Shown: positions 37,532-47,994, counted from the stretch's first letter. The stretch is 64,000 bases of DNA from Porphyromonas pogonae (GCF_036320655.1 NZ_CP143258.1:1178001-1242000); one strand, 5' to 3'. Translations and numbers: made by a program. The notes: generated by a model from the sequence alone, not told the origin.

Positions 37532-38428
37532 TTAGAGTTTGCTTTCACGGATCCGCTTGCGTATTTTATCCGTAAATTCATAGTTTTTGAGTCCCCAATG
37601 AGGAGCAATAACAAGTGATGGAGGAGACTGGGACACAAACCGTTCGATAATGATGTCTTCTCTGAGCAGTGATACGAAGTCTACGCAAAGCTGTATATAA
37701 TCCTCTTCCGTAAACAAGGGAAAATCTTCAGGATTTTCTTCATATTCTTTACTCATCAAGGTGCCCTTGATGATTTGGAGTTGGTGTAGCTTGAGGGTTT
37801 TTATGGGTAGTTGGGATATTCTTTGAGCATGGCTCAGTATTTCTACTCTTGACTCTCCCGGCAATCCTAAAATCAGATGAGCCCCCGTCATAATCCCCGC
37901 AGCATGAGTCTTTTCTATCGTTTCACAACTGGTGTGCCAGCTGTGTCCCCTTTGTATTCTGTCTAGGGTCTTGTCCAAAGTACTTTCTACTCCGTACTCG
38001 ATAAGCAGGAAATGCTTTTTACTTAATTCTTGAAAATAATCGAGCAGTGGCTGTGGCATACAGTCGGGTCTGGTGCCTATAATAAGCCCTACCACTCCGG
38101 GATAGGACAAAGCTTCCTCGTACTTGGCTATGCTCTCTGCCACATCACCATATGTGTTGGTATAAGATTGGAAGTAAGCCAAATATTTCATATGGGGATA
38201 TTTGCGACTGAAAAAACTCACTCCTTCATCGAGTTGCGCTGTAACGCTTTTCTGATGAAGTGCGAAGGCGGGACTAAAACTTTTGTTGTTACAGTAGGTG
38301 CATCCTCCCTTGCCCAATGATCCGTCACGGGTAGGGCATGTAAATCCTGCGTTGAGGGTTATTTTTTGTACTTTATCGTGAGGGAAAAATTCTTTTAGAA
38401 AAGAACTAAAATCTATCCAGTCTCTCAT
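37532..38428 (-). CDS. Radical SAM protein, YhcC/TIGR01212 family
   Basis: 298-residue radical SAM protein. The cluster Cys are at 31, 43 and 46 (CPTRDGSLGKGGCTYCNN), the wide spacing typical of the TIGR01212/YhcC group. RPDCMPQPLLDYFQEL and GVESTLDKTLDRIQRGH follow. Its substrate is not established in the family. It ends about 200 bp from the A1 array and lies 12 bp after the ABC-F stop codon, so it is likely co-transcribed with that gene. Confidence 0.85.
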   Translation of the reverse strand: MRDWIDFSSFLKEFFPHDKVQKITLNAGFTCPTRDGSLGKGGCTYCNNKSFSPAFALHQKSVTAQLDEGVSFFSRKYPHMKYLAYFQSYTNTYGDVAESIAKYEEALSYPGVVGLIIGTRPDCMPQPLLDYFQELSKKHFLLIEYGVESTLDKTLDRIQRGHSWHTSCETIEKTHAAGIMTGAHLILGLPGESRVEILSHAQRISQLPIKTLKLHQLQIIKGTLMSKEYEENPEDFPLFTEEDYIQLCVDFVSLLREDIIIERFVSQSPPSLVIAPHWGLKNYEFTDKIRKRIRESKL

Positions 38429-38440
38429 TTCCTTCCTTTT

Positions 38441-40321
38441 TTATTGTAGCTCTTCCAGTTCCAACCACCGTAAGGTGAGTGTATCCAGCTCCTCTATGAT
38501 TGCAGCAATACGATTGCCGGCTGCAAGCAGATCATTATTGTCAAGAGCACCACTACTCATGCGGACTTCCAGATCGGACCTCTCAGCCTCTAACTGTGGT
38601 ATTTTTTTGAGTAGGTCATCCAATTCTTGTTTCTCCTTGAAGCTAAGCTTGCGCTGTCTGTTATTGCCTTGGGGTTTCTCTGTTTTTACTTTTGCCGGCT
38701 CATTTACTTTTTGTTCTTCCGCCTTAATCTCTTGCTCCTTCAGTTCTTGGAACGATCTATATTGGGAGTAATTGCCTGGGAAATCACGTACCACGCCTTC
38801 GCCTTCGAAACAAAGTAGGTGATTGACCACCTTATCCATAAAAAATCTATCGTGCGATACGATGAGTACACAGCCCGTAAAATCAATAAGATATTGTTCC
38901 AGAATGTTCAGTGTGAGGATGTCCAAGTCATTTGTAGGCTCGTCCAAGATAAGAAAATTGGGACTCCCAATCAGCACGGTACAGAGATAAAGGCGTCGTA
39001 GCTCGCCTCCGCTCAGCTTGCCTACGGGAGTGTATTGCTTTTCCGGAGAAAAGAGAAATTGTGTCAAGATCTGCGATGCTGTTACTTTTACGATACCGCT
39101 TTCCTGTGCGAACTCTATGTTTTCTGCTATGTCTTTTACTACATCTATCACTCTTTTGTTGGGGTCAAAAGACGGATCTTTCTGGCTATAGTATCCGAAA
39201 CGAATGGTAGAGCCAATCTCAAAAGCACCCTTGTCCGGTTGTATCTCACCTAAAAGAAGGCGAAGGAAGGAGGTCTTGCCCACACCGTTTTCGCCCACTA
39301 CTCCTACTTTGTCAAATCTGCTGAAGATATAGTTGAAGTCCTTGAGGATGATTTTGTCTCCAAAGCTCTTACTGATATGCTCCGCTTCGAATATTTTTTT
39401 ACCTATATGCCCCGCTTGAGCCGAACCGAGGTTGACTTCATCATCATTTCTCTGGCTTTTGGTTTTCTTTTCGAGGTCATAAAAAGCATCTATCCGTGCT
39501 TTGGCTTTGCCTGCACGGGCTTGAGGTTGTCGACGCATCCAGTCGAGTTCACGCCGATAGATATTAGTTGATTTCTCTATTTCTTTTTGCTCAGCATCCA
39601 GTCTTTCTTGCCTTTTTTCGAGATAGTAGTTGTAGTTGCCCTTATACTTATAAACTTCCATACTGTCGATCTCCAGAATTTGGTTGCAAACTCTATCCAA
39701 GAAATATCTGTCATGGGTGACGAGTAGGAGACTGATGAGCGAACGTGACAGATAGCCCTCAAGCCATTCGATGGTTTTGAGGTCAAGATGGTTTGTAGGC
39801 TCGTCGAGAAAGAGCAAATCGGGATTACTGATCAGAGCTGCTGCCAAAGCAATGCGTTTTGTTTCTCCCCCCGAAAGATTGGTTACAGGCTTGTCCCAGT
39901 CATTGAGCCCCAATTGACCCAGTATTTCTTTGGCTCTCTGCTCATAGCTCCATGCATCGAGAGCTTCCATTTCCGGCAGGAGTTTTTGCATCTTTTCATC
40001 ATCGTTTTCCGCAAGAGCTTTCTCCCATTCCAGGGTAAGCATAGCTACGGGGTCAAATTTACTGAAGCAGGCCTCGAGAATGGTACCTGTCTCCGGTAAA
40101 TGTGGCAATTGGGGGAGATAGCTCCATCGAACTCCATTTTGAAATATGATATTACCACTATCCGGCGTATCTATCCCGGCAAGCAGGTTGATCAGGGTAG
40201 TTTTTCCCGTTCCGTTTGGAGCGATGAGTCCTACTTTCTGACCTTTGTCTATACTAAATGAGATGTTTTGGAATAATATGCGGTCACCAAAACTCTTGGT
40301 GAGATTGTCTATTTGAAGCAT
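38441..40321 (-). CDS. ABC-F family ATPase (Uup-like)
   Basis: 626-residue protein with two ABC domains and no membrane spans. Walker A is GLIAPNGTGKTTL (first) and GVVGENGVGKTSFL (second), the signatures are LSGGETKRIALAAALI and LSGGELRRLYL, Walker B is LLFLDEPTNHLDL and FLILDEPTNDLDI. A charged linker sits between the domains, and a C-terminal coiled coil (about 560-626) is of the Uup type. ABC-F proteins act on ribosomes, and Uup also on branched DNA. Antibiotic protection is not suggested by the sequence. Confidence 0.9.
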   Translation of the reverse strand: MLQIDNLTKSFGDRILFQNISFSIDKGQKVGLIAPNGTGKTTLINLLAGIDTPDSGNIIFQNGVRWSYLPQLPHLPETGTILEACFSKFDPVAMLTLEWEKALAENDDEKMQKLLPEMEALDAWSYEQRAKEILGQLGLNDWDKPVTNLSGGETKRIALAAALISNPDLLFLDEPTNHLDLKTIEWLEGYLSRSLISLLLVTHDRYFLDRVCNQILEIDSMEVYKYKGNYNYYLEKRQERLDAEQKEIEKSTNIYRRELDWMRRQPQARAGKAKARIDAFYDLEKKTKSQRNDDEVNLGSAQAGHIGKKIFEAEHISKSFGDKIILKDFNYIFSRFDKVGVVGENGVGKTSFLRLLLGEIQPDKGAFEIGSTIRFGYYSQKDPSFDPNKRVIDVVKDIAENIEFAQESGIVKVTASQILTQFLFSPEKQYTPVGKLSGGELRRLYLCTVLIGSPNFLILDEPTNDLDILTLNILEQYLIDFTGCVLIVSHDRFFMDKVVNHLLCFEGEGVVRDFPGNYSQYRSFQELKEQEIKAEEQKVNEPAKVKTEKPQGNNRQRKLSFKEKQELDDLLKKIPQLEAERSDLEVRMSSGALDNNDLLAAGNRIAAIIEELDTLTLRWLELEELQ

Positions 40322-40354
40322 TGTGAATTGGGATTGTTGAGTTGCAAAGGCATG

Positions 40355-41818
40355 TTATCGTGTTTTGGCCATATAATTATCGGCACGTCCCACTACGTTG
40401 GTAACGTAGCCAATCGTTTCTTTTCCTCGGAGGTAGCCGTATTTGCACACGGGGTCATTATAATATTTGGGATCGCTTTTGAGCTTGAGACATATTTCTA
40501 CATTATTGTCCCAAACAGTAGGGTTGTGCCCGTATTTCTTGGCAAGACGCTGGGCATCTTGAATATGGGCAAGCCCTGCATTGTATGAGGCTAAGGTAAG
40601 TTTGATACGTTGTATGGAATCATCGATCTCTCTGAAGCTTTTCCCGAATGCCAAAAGACAGTCTACAGAGATTTTGATGGAAATACGAGGATCGAGGAGT
40701 TGATCTTTGGTTACGCCAAACCTACGTCCTGTATTGGGCATAATACCCATGAGCCCTCTTGCACCCGACCATCCTATAATATCTGAGGTAAACCTTGACT
40801 CATGGTAAGCTATAGAGGCAAGTATTTGCCATGGCCATCCGAGACGTTTGGACTCGCTTTTGAATAGATTGTCAAACGGTGAAATGGCACCATTGGAAAG
40901 GAGTATGATTTTTTCCCTCTTATGATCTATCGTAGCCTTACTGCCGGATATATTACCGTTGGACTTATTGAGTTCGAAATACTTTTTGTAGATCATTTTG
41001 TAATCCTTATCCAAAGATAGATTTTCAGCCCATTTGTCCAGTAACTCGGCAAGTTTGTCACTCCCTTTATTGACCACCCAACGTAAACGTTGCTTGAAAC
41101 CAACCTCAATACTAATATCCAAATTGTTGTAATAGGTCTTAATGAGCTTTGCTGTCTCTTCGTCTGCAAGAGTATAATCAATATTGCCCAAAGACACTTC
41201 GTTCATCAATTCTTCCGTATTTATTGTATCCCCTGGAGCTTCAGCAATATTGATCTCTCCGCCAAGCTGCTCGGATAGATGTTTTATCCTCTCGGCATAT
41301 CGCGAACCTGCTGGTACGGTGATTTTCTTTCCCAAAAGCTCTGTCACATTGGATATTTTTTTGTCTTTCCTGTTACTCGCTTGAACCAATACCAATCCCG
41401 ACTGTGACTCCGGACCGGCAAAGAGAAATCTTGTTTTGCCACTTTGAGTTATGGGCTGGGGAGTAATGCAGATATCTGCATCTCCATTGGCCACGGCTTT
41501 CAGAAGATCTTCGATATTGGGCGCAATCGTAACTTTGAAAGGTAGCTGATGTGACTCGGCAAAAAGCTTTGCTAACTCATATTCGTAACCCATCTCTTCT
41601 TCCTGTATGGTAAAGTAAGTAGTGGATCCGGACAAAGTAATAATATTCAAGGTATCCGGCAAGGGAGTGCCTTCTTCTTTCGGGGCTACATTTTGAGTAT
41701 AATCTATGCTGGATTTTGCCGGTTTGGATAGAAGAGTTATAAGCGCGCAAAGCAAAGCCAAACTGCCGATAAGCAGAATGTCTTGGAAAGTGGTGGTGTT
41801 GCCATGTTCTTTCTTCAT
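40355..41818 (-). CDS. MltF-like lytic transglycosylase with solute-binding domain
   Basis: 487-residue membrane-anchored protein. One N-terminal span (about 13-32) is followed by a family 3 solute-binding domain (about 55-275) and a C-terminal SLT transglycosylase domain with catalytic Glu in ASIAYHESRF, then SGARGLMGIMPNTGRRFG and the LASYNAGLAHI motif. This is the MltF layout. It cleaves peptidoglycan in the periplasm, and the binding domain may sense muropeptides. Confidence 0.92.
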   Translation of the reverse strand: MKKEHGNTTTFQDILLIGSLALLCALITLLSKPAKSSIDYTQNVAPKEEGTPLPDTLNIITLSGSTTYFTIQEEEMGYEYELAKLFAESHQLPFKVTIAPNIEDLLKAVANGDADICITPQPITQSGKTRFLFAGPESQSGLVLVQASNRKDKKISNVTELLGKKITVPAGSRYAERIKHLSEQLGGEINIAEAPGDTINTEELMNEVSLGNIDYTLADEETAKLIKTYYNNLDISIEVGFKQRLRWVVNKGSDKLAELLDKWAENLSLDKDYKMIYKKYFELNKSNGNISGSKATIDHKREKIILLSNGAISPFDNLFKSESKRLGWPWQILASIAYHESRFTSDIIGWSGARGLMGIMPNTGRRFGVTKDQLLDPRISIKISVDCLLAFGKSFREIDDSIQRIKLTLASYNAGLAHIQDAQRLAKKYGHNPTVWDNNVEICLKLKSDPKYYNDPVCKYGYLRGKETIGYVTNVVGRADNYMAKTR

Positions 41819-41883
41819 AATCGATATCTTTTATCCATAATAAGCTTTTGCCGCAAAACAATGAAAGGGAACGTATGAGGCCT

Positions 41884-43314
41884 TTAGGCTTCTTCGAGGA
41901 GCGTTACATTCTCAATATGGTGGGTATGTGGGAACATATCCACCGCCTGTGAATATCTGACATAATATTTGTTGTCTTCTGTGAGCAGAGCCAGATCTCT
42001 GGCTTGCGTAGCAGGGTTGCAACTTACATATACTATTCTACGCGGTGCTGCTCGGAGTATTGTTTTCACCACATCCTCATGCATGCCGGCACGGGGAGGA
42101 TCTGTGATAATGACATCCGGTCTGCCATGCTCATCGATAAAATCATCCGTAAGTAGATCTTTCATATCTCCGGCATAAAACAGCGTATTATCTATGCCAT
42201 TGATAGCACTATTTATCTTAGCATCTTCGATAGCTTCGGGTACATATTCGATCCCTACTACTTTACGGGCATCACGAGCTACAAAATTGGCTATAGTACC
42301 TGTACCGGTATAGAGATCATACACAAGATCGTTACCGGTAAGACCAGCAAAATCTCTGGCTACTTTGTATAACTCATAAGCCTGCGTACTATTCGTCTGA
42401 TAGAATGACTTAGGGCCTATGCGAAATTTGAGCCCTTCCATCTCTTCTTCTATAAAAGGCTTTCCGCTGTAACAGAAAATATCTTGATCTCCAATGGTGT
42501 CATTACACTTCTCATTGATAACATACAATAATGATGTAATCTGTGGAAATTGCTCTTTAACAGCATTAAGTAATTCGGAGATAGCATCATCGTCTTTACG
42601 ATATAAAACCACAACTACCATGATTTGTTCGGTAGAGGTAGTGCGGATCATAAGTGTGCGCATAAGACCTTCTTGATCTTTCAGGTCGAAAAACGGGTAT
42701 TTTTCAGGTTGGGCGATAGAGTATTCTCTGATGAAAAGCCTTATCTCATCACTGATGTCACTCCCCAAATAGCAATGTTTGATATCCAGAACTTTGTCGA
42801 ACATACCGGGAATATGAAACCCAAGTCCGTAACGAGCTTGCACAGGCGCATTCTCTTCCATAACGCTGATCTCATGCGTTGTGAGCCAGCGTTTATTGCT
42901 AAAAGTAAATTCCAGTTTATTTCTGTAGCGCTCTGTCTCTTTTGAGCCCAGAATTGGTAGATATTCCTGCACGTCAATCTTGCCGATTCTGTCCAACGCA
43001 TCGTGAGCAACTTGATTTTTTGCTTCGAGTTGTAGGGTGTAGGGTAGGTGCTGCCACTTACATCCACCACAGGTGCCGAAATGCGGACAAATAGGTTCAA
43101 CTCTTTTGTCCGATGGTTTCAGGATATCAATGACCCTGCCTTCCAGAAAGTTTTTCTTCTTCTTTGTGACCTGAATATTACAGATATCTCCGGGTGCGGC
43201 GTAAGGAACAAAGAGCACTTGTCCGTCGATACGGGCAAGTGCCTTTCCTTCGGCAGCCAAATCTGTAATCTCTATTCCCTCCAGTTTAGGTAGGGGTTTC
43301 TTACTGCGTGCCAA
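41884..43314 (-). CDS. rlmD: 23S rRNA (uracil-C5)-methyltransferase, RlmD type
   Basis: 476-residue RNA methyltransferase. An N-terminal TRAM-like beta domain is followed by an Fe-S cluster motif (Cys76 in CPHFGTCGGC, with Cys82 and Cys85), a SAM-binding YTGTGTIANFVAR, TDPPRAG and the catalytic Cys in SCNPATQARDL. It methylates U1939-type uridine in E. coli; the exact position here is inferred. No ATG exists upstream in frame after the glmM stop, so TTG at 43314 is the best start. Confidence 0.9.
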   Translation of the reverse strand: MARSKKPLPKLEGIEITDLAAEGKALARIDGQVLFVPYAAPGDICNIQVTKKKKNFLEGRVIDILKPSDKRVEPICPHFGTCGGCKWQHLPYTLQLEAKNQVAHDALDRIGKIDVQEYLPILGSKETERYRNKLEFTFSNKRWLTTHEISVMEENAPVQARYGLGFHIPGMFDKVLDIKHCYLGSDISDEIRLFIREYSIAQPEKYPFFDLKDQEGLMRTLMIRTTSTEQIMVVVVLYRKDDDAISELLNAVKEQFPQITSLLYVINEKCNDTIGDQDIFCYSGKPFIEEEMEGLKFRIGPKSFYQTNSTQAYELYKVARDFAGLTGNDLVYDLYTGTGTIANFVARDARKVVGIEYVPEAIEDAKINSAINGIDNTLFYAGDMKDLLTDDFIDEHGRPDVIITDPPRAGMHEDVVKTILRAAPRRIVYVSCNPATQARDLALLTEDNKYYVRYSQAVDMFPHTHHIENVTLLEEA

Positions 43315-43329
43315 ATTTTGTGATCTAAT

Positions 43330-44733
43330 TTATTGAGCGATATAACCTCTAAGTGTATCTAAGAATTTGTCAGCCAAAGCATCGGCTTGTTGCTGCGTAG
43401 GAGCTTCCGTGTAAATGCGTATAATAGGCTCGGTATTACTCCTCCTGATATGTACCCATTCTGTGAGGAAGTCGATTTTGACGCCATCAATGAGACTGAT
43501 TGTACCTTTGCCCTCATGTTTCATCTCTGTTGCAAACTTTTCCAAAACCTCCAGCGAGTTTACATGTGCAGGTAGGTCTAGTCTTTGTTTCGACATGAAA
43601 TATGCAGGATATTGAGCTTTCAATTCGCTCACAGTTTTCTTTTCTTTTGCCAATAAGGAAAGGAAAAGCCCGATACCCACGAGAGCATCACGTCCATAAT
43701 GAAGTTCGGGGAAAATAACTCCGCCATTACCTTCGCCTCCGATAAAAGCATGTGTCTCTTTCATCTTTGTGACTACATTTACTTCGCCCACTGCTGCTGC
43801 GGTGTAAGTGCCGCCATGCTTTTCCGTGACATCACGTAAAGCTCTTGTAGAACTCAGATTAGAAACCGTATTACCCCCCCCATTGATGGGCAAAAGATAG
43901 TCAGCAATGGCTACCAAAGTATATTCCTCACCAAAACATTCGCCTTTTTCATCAATAATTGCCAATCGGTCTACATCAGGATCGACAACGAAAGCTACAT
44001 CAGCCTTTTTACCCTTGACCAGATTGCAAATATCTACCAAATGCTTGGGTAGTGGTTCAGGATTGTGTGCAAAGTGACCGTGGGGCTCTTCGTTGAGAGG
44101 ATATATTTTTTTTACACCTAATGCTTTGAGTAACTCCGGAAGAGCTATACCGCCTACCGAATTTACGCTGTCGAATGCTACACTGAAATCAGCTGCTTCT
44201 ATAGCTTTTGCATCTACACCTTTGGCCTGAAGTACGGCTTCGATATGTTCTTGGAGATAGCTTCCTGATTCAAGTATTGAGCCCAAATTTTGCACTTCTG
44301 CAAATTCCAGTTCGTCAGACTCGGCAAGCCTAAGGATTTCTTTCCCCTCTGCATCATTCAAAAACTCACCTTTGCTGTTGAGAAGCTTAAGGGCGTTCCA
44401 CTGCTCAGGATTGTGGCTTGCCGTAAGGATGATACCCCCATCAGCCTTTTTGCCTGTTACAGCCATCTCTGTAGTAGGAGTGGTAGCCATATCAATATCT
44501 ATAACATTACAGCCCATACCTGTAAGGGTGCCTATAACGATCTGCTTGATCATAGGTCCTGATGGTCTGGCATCTCGTCCCACAACAATAGTGGGGCAAG
44601 TTTTTCCTGAGCTTTTTTTGATAAACTGTGCGTAAGCTGCTGTGAACTGTGCTGTACTGATAGGATTCAGGCCATCCTGAACAGCTCCTCCGATAGTACC
44701 TCTAATGCCTGAGATAGATTTTATAAGTGTCAT
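43330..44733 (-). CDS. glmM: Phosphoglucosamine mutase
   Basis: 467-residue alpha-phosphohexomutase that makes glucosamine-1-phosphate for peptidoglycan and LPS precursors. The phosphoserine loop is TASHNP with Ser106, the metal loop DPDVDRLAII, the sugar-binding GGEGNGGVIFPE, and the phosphate-binding RRSNTEPIIRIY at the C-terminus. GlmM is preferred over phosphomannomutase by overall pattern; the substrate call is inferred. Its ATG overlaps the preceding DUF4827 stop by 4 bp. Confidence 0.85.
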   Translation of the reverse strand: MTLIKSISGIRGTIGGAVQDGLNPISTAQFTAAYAQFIKKSSGKTCPTIVVGRDARPSGPMIKQIVIGTLTGMGCNVIDIDMATTPTTEMAVTGKKADGGIILTASHNPEQWNALKLLNSKGEFLNDAEGKEILRLAESDELEFAEVQNLGSILESGSYLQEHIEAVLQAKGVDAKAIEAADFSVAFDSVNSVGGIALPELLKALGVKKIYPLNEEPHGHFAHNPEPLPKHLVDICNLVKGKKADVAFVVDPDVDRLAIIDEKGECFGEEYTLVAIADYLLPINGGGNTVSNLSSTRALRDVTEKHGGTYTAAAVGEVNVVTKMKETHAFIGGEGNGGVIFPELHYGRDALVGIGLFLSLLAKEKKTVSELKAQYPAYFMSKQRLDLPAHVNSLEVLEKFATEMKHEGKGTISLIDGVKIDFLTEWVHIRRSNTEPIIRIYTEAPTQQQADALADKFLDTLRGYIAQ

Positions 44734-45338
44734 TTGTGAAAGTTGTATTCTGCTTCTTCGATAAAGTAGGGATAACCTTTATTATAGGTCGCATTGGGCC
44801 CTATCTGGAAAGGAATGATGAGTTGCACCCTGGCACCATTGCCCAAAAGACTCATAGGAAATGCGATTCCTTCACATAGTATGGCGTCCAGATTGGCACG
44901 AGGAGCATCAAGTTTTACTTGTCTGTAATGGAAATCACCTCTGTCATAATAATAGGTGTATATAAACTCGATGGGTTGATACGACGGATCATTCAGATTA
45001 TTGAATCTATCCAAAGTGTCTGTTTCAAAAGTAAATCCTTTGAGCTTGACAAATACGTGTGTTTTGTCCTTTTCGGGTTTTTCCGTGCCTCTGTCAAGCA
45101 CTCGCATGTAAAGCCCGTTGGGGAATTTATAGAAAACTTTCTCGTCGATGGTAGACGGTAGCTCTTCTTTGCTGAGTTCCTTGACTGAAATACCATGGGA
45201 AGCTCTGAATTCTTTGATGTACTTCTCTTGGTCTTTTTTCATTTCGGTAATGGATTTTTGGTGATTTTTGTCGCAAGATGCCAAAAGGATCACACTTATT
45301 ACAACCGATATTACCGCAATAATTTTGCTTCGATTCAT
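44730..45338 (-). CDS. DUF4827 lipoprotein
   Basis: 202-residue exported lipoprotein, lipobox LLASC with Cys22. The mature part holds a helical lead (about 30-60) then beta strands with VFYKFPNGLYMRVLDRG, matching the DUF4827 family, which has an FKBP-like fold but usually lacks proven isomerase activity. It lies between the DHH phosphoesterase (7 bp) and glmM (4-bp overlap), so it belongs to the operon nrnA-DUF4827-glmM-rlmD. Role unknown. Confidence 0.72.
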   Translation of the reverse strand: MNRSKIIAVISVVISVILLASCDKNHQKSITEMKKDQEKYIKEFRASHGISVKELSKEELPSTIDEKVFYKFPNGLYMRVLDRGTEKPEKDKTHVFVKLKGFTFETDTLDRFNNLNDPSYQPIEFIYTYYYDRGDFHYRQVKLDAPRANLDAILCEGIAFPMSLLGNGARVQLIIPFQIGPNATYNKGYPYFIEEAEYNFHK

Positions 45339-45345
45339 CTGTTTT

Positions 45346-46392
45346 CTATTTAGATTGATTATACTCTTCTCTTATTTCAACTAATTTTTCTATGAGAATA
45401 TTTTTCGCTTCTTCTAAAGTGCCGTTATATTCTGCCCCGGCAGCATTCTTATGGCCCCCTCCTCCAAAAGCTCTTTTGGCTATCTCATTCACCGGAAAGT
45501 CTCCTGTAGATCGTAAAGAAATCTTGATTTGATCAGGATCCTCACGTACAAAACAAGAGCAGTTTATATCATCGATTTCGAGAGGCATATTTACAAAGCC
45601 TTCTGTATCGTCTTTAGTTGCTCCAAACTCTTTCAGCTCTTCCTGCTTCAGGGTGATGATGGCAGTTTGATACTCTTTGAGTATATCCAGTTTCCTATAC
45701 AGTATGTAGCCTTGAAGTCTTAGTCGTAACTCAGGATTGTGATGATACAACTTATCAATCACAAAGCTTTTTTGTGCACCTCCTGCTATTAATTCCGCTA
45801 CGACATTGAAAGTATGGTAAGACTCGGAGCTGTAATTGAAACAGCCTGTATCTGTGATTATTCCGCATAATATCGCATTAGCAGCATCTACGGTCACAAA
45901 CTTTTGCCAATTCATAGCGTCTAGTATGTGGTATAAAAGTTCGCAGGTAGAGGATAGCTCGGGATAACTAAATTGAATACTAAATTGGTTTTCCGGCTCA
46001 GGATGATGGTCTATCATTACCCGCGGATGTTTATTTATATTGATTGCCTCTGTGAGATCTTCATATCTTACTCGGCGTATTCCATTGAAATCAATGCAGA
46101 TTATCAGATCCGATTTTTGTATCACCGCTAAGCTTCGTTCAGGATTCTGTGTGTGTACTATTACCTTATCACAATCCTTCATCCACATGAGATAGGCGGG
46201 TAGTTCATCAGGAGATATAATATTTATCTCTTGTTTGAGAGCCATCTTTCCAAGTACTCCATACAATCCCAAGCAACACCCCAATGTGTCACCGTCGGGC
46301 GAGGTATGTGTTAGTAGAGTTATTGACTTGGCATTGTGTACTAAGTCTCTGAAATGATTTAAATCTTCCGGTTTAAAGTATATTTTATCCAT
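45346..46392 (-). CDS. DHH/DHHA1 phosphoesterase, NrnA-like
   Basis: 348-residue nuclease/phosphatase that in NrnA relatives degrades very short RNA and removes phosphate from pAp. The metal motifs are HTSPDGDTLG (about 29-38), the DHH box VMIDHHPEPE (about 125) and the DHHA1 GGGGHKNAAGAEY near 312. It is the first gene of the operon that runs through DUF4827 and glmM to rlmD. Confidence 0.88.
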   Translation of the reverse strand: MDKIYFKPEDLNHFRDLVHNAKSITLLTHTSPDGDTLGCCLGLYGVLGKMALKQEINIISPDELPAYLMWMKDCDKVIVHTQNPERSLAVIQKSDLIICIDFNGIRRVRYEDLTEAININKHPRVMIDHHPEPENQFSIQFSYPELSSTCELLYHILDAMNWQKFVTVDAANAILCGIITDTGCFNYSSESYHTFNVVAELIAGGAQKSFVIDKLYHHNPELRLRLQGYILYRKLDILKEYQTAIITLKQEELKEFGATKDDTEGFVNMPLEIDDINCSCFVREDPDQIKISLRSTGDFPVNEIAKRAFGGGGHKNAAGAEYNGTLEEAKNILIEKLVEIREEYNQSK

Positions 46393-46965
46393 ATTATAAT
46401 TAACACATCCTGCTATATTTTAATCTACAAAGATAACGAACTTGCACAATTATTTTATATACAATAATTCATAGAGTTCATTTTATAAGTTTATTGTTGG
46501 ATCTTTATCAGTGCTATGTACGGTTGTGTGAGAAGGGTAATGTACATAAAAACAAAAAGACCGATCCTTTTGGGCGGTCTTTTTGTTGCTTTCATTTGGT
46601 ATCAGTTTTCAAGGAGAAAAAGATTGATTAGGTTTGTGTTACAAAGATGAGGGTAAAAAACTATAATACCAAAGATTTTAATATGTTTTATAGCAGGTTT
46701 TAAGTATGTCTATTGAGCAAATTGTCTTGAAAATGATGGTTTTTAGCCCTGTTTGCTTTACATATTTACTTTATTTTGCCATATCTATTGCTTAATAGTG
46801 GCCGTTTGCTATCCCTTTGCTGTCAATTTATTATTTTGTTTTAGCGATTATTTTTAAATAAAAAATAAGTAATACTCGCAGTTTTGAGATTTATTTTTAT
46901 TTAATTGAGCCTAAATCGTGGCTTTGATTTTATTAACTGCTGTTATTTTCACACTAATTAGTAAA
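46393..46965. other. Intergenic with one hairpin
   Basis: About 570 bp, AT-rich. It holds a TATCTTTG -7 candidate near 46428-46435 (minus strand) for the NrnA-like gene, and the bidirectional terminator described separately. No coding sequence is credible. Confidence 0.5.
46547..46586. terminator. Bidirectional intrinsic terminator
   Basis: AAAAAGACCG and CGGTCTTTTT form a stem with A-run and T-run on both sides, so it can stop transcription in either direction. It lies about 390 bp after the ribD stop. Confidence 0.75.
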
Positions 46966-47967
46966 TTATGTGTTTTTGATCTTAGGGGCTGTGACGCCTT
47001 TACCTAACAAAATAGGGCTTTTCTCAATAATAAGTTCATCATACATCTGTTTATCTAGAAATTGTTGGAGTATATAAGCTCCGCCTTCGACTAGAATAGA
47101 TTGTATGCCTTCCCTATACAAAAGGTCTGTAACCTCTTCTGCAATATTAGGCGAGAATATAATGGGTTTGAAATATGTACGATCAAACTTTTCGTTTTTA
47201 ATCAAATTCTTTTCTTCTGTCACTATCCATGTTTTGGTACTGTCATCAAAGAGTTTGAGGTCTCTGTCGAGCTCGTTTTCCCGATCTATTACTATTCTCA
47301 GCGGTTGTTTATTCTGATTCCAATATCTATCGGTCAATTCAGGATTGTCGAGATAAGCTGTTCTCTGTCCCACAAGTATAGCGTCATTGATATATCGTAG
47401 TCTGTGTACCTCCCTCTGTCGAGCACCTGAACTAAAGCGGAAAGCAGGAATATCTCTGTTGTCCCTCAATCTATCGATAAATCCGTCCAGGCTTTCTGCC
47501 CACTTGAGTGTGATAAACGGACGCTTTTTTATTTGATAAGTCAGGAAAGTCTTATTCAGAATAGCTGCTTCATGCTCTAATATTCCGCATACAACCTCCA
47601 CGCCGGCTTCTCTGAGCATTTTGATTCCTTTGCCTGATACTTGGGGAAAAGGGTCTGTCATAGCTATCACAACCCTCTTTATTTTCTTATTGATGATAAG
47701 TTCTGAGCATGGAGGTGTTTTGCCGTAATGAGAGCAAGGCTCTAGATTGACGTAAAGAGTGGATTCGGGCAAAAGGGATTCGTCTTTTACCGACCTTATA
47801 GCCATGACTTCGGCATGAGGTTCTCCGGCTTTGTGATGATATCCTTCACCTATTATACAGTTGTTGTGTACAATTACAGATCCAACCATAGGGTTGGGAG
47901 AAGTATTGCCTTCGGCCAATCGCGCCAACTCAATACATCTTCTCATATATATTTCGTCAAGATTCAT
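46966..47967 (-). CDS. ribD: Riboflavin biosynthesis deaminase/reductase RibD
   Basis: Bifunctional enzyme of riboflavin synthesis that deaminates and then reduces the pyrimidine intermediate. The deaminase half has the zinc site His51 (EPHAEV), Cys78 and Cys87 (LEPCSHYGKTPPCSEL). The reductase half (about 145-333) has RPFITLKWAESLDG, LVGQRTAYLDNPEL and ILVEGGAYILQQF. At 333 residues it is slightly short of the usual 350-370 at the C-terminus. It diverges from prmC with only 27 bp between start codons. Confidence 0.94.
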   Translation of the reverse strand: MNLDEIYMRRCIELARLAEGNTSPNPMVGSVIVHNNCIIGEGYHHKAGEPHAEVMAIRSVKDESLLPESTLYVNLEPCSHYGKTPPCSELIINKKIKRVVIAMTDPFPQVSGKGIKMLREAGVEVVCGILEHEAAILNKTFLTYQIKKRPFITLKWAESLDGFIDRLRDNRDIPAFRFSSGARQREVHRLRYINDAILVGQRTAYLDNPELTDRYWNQNKQPLRIVIDRENELDRDLKLFDDSTKTWIVTEEKNLIKNEKFDRTYFKPIIFSPNIAEEVTDLLYREGIQSILVEGGAYILQQFLDKQMYDELIIEKSPILLGKGVTAPKIKNT

Positions 47968-47994
47968 CTTTATTTTTGATTATTTTTGTCTTGT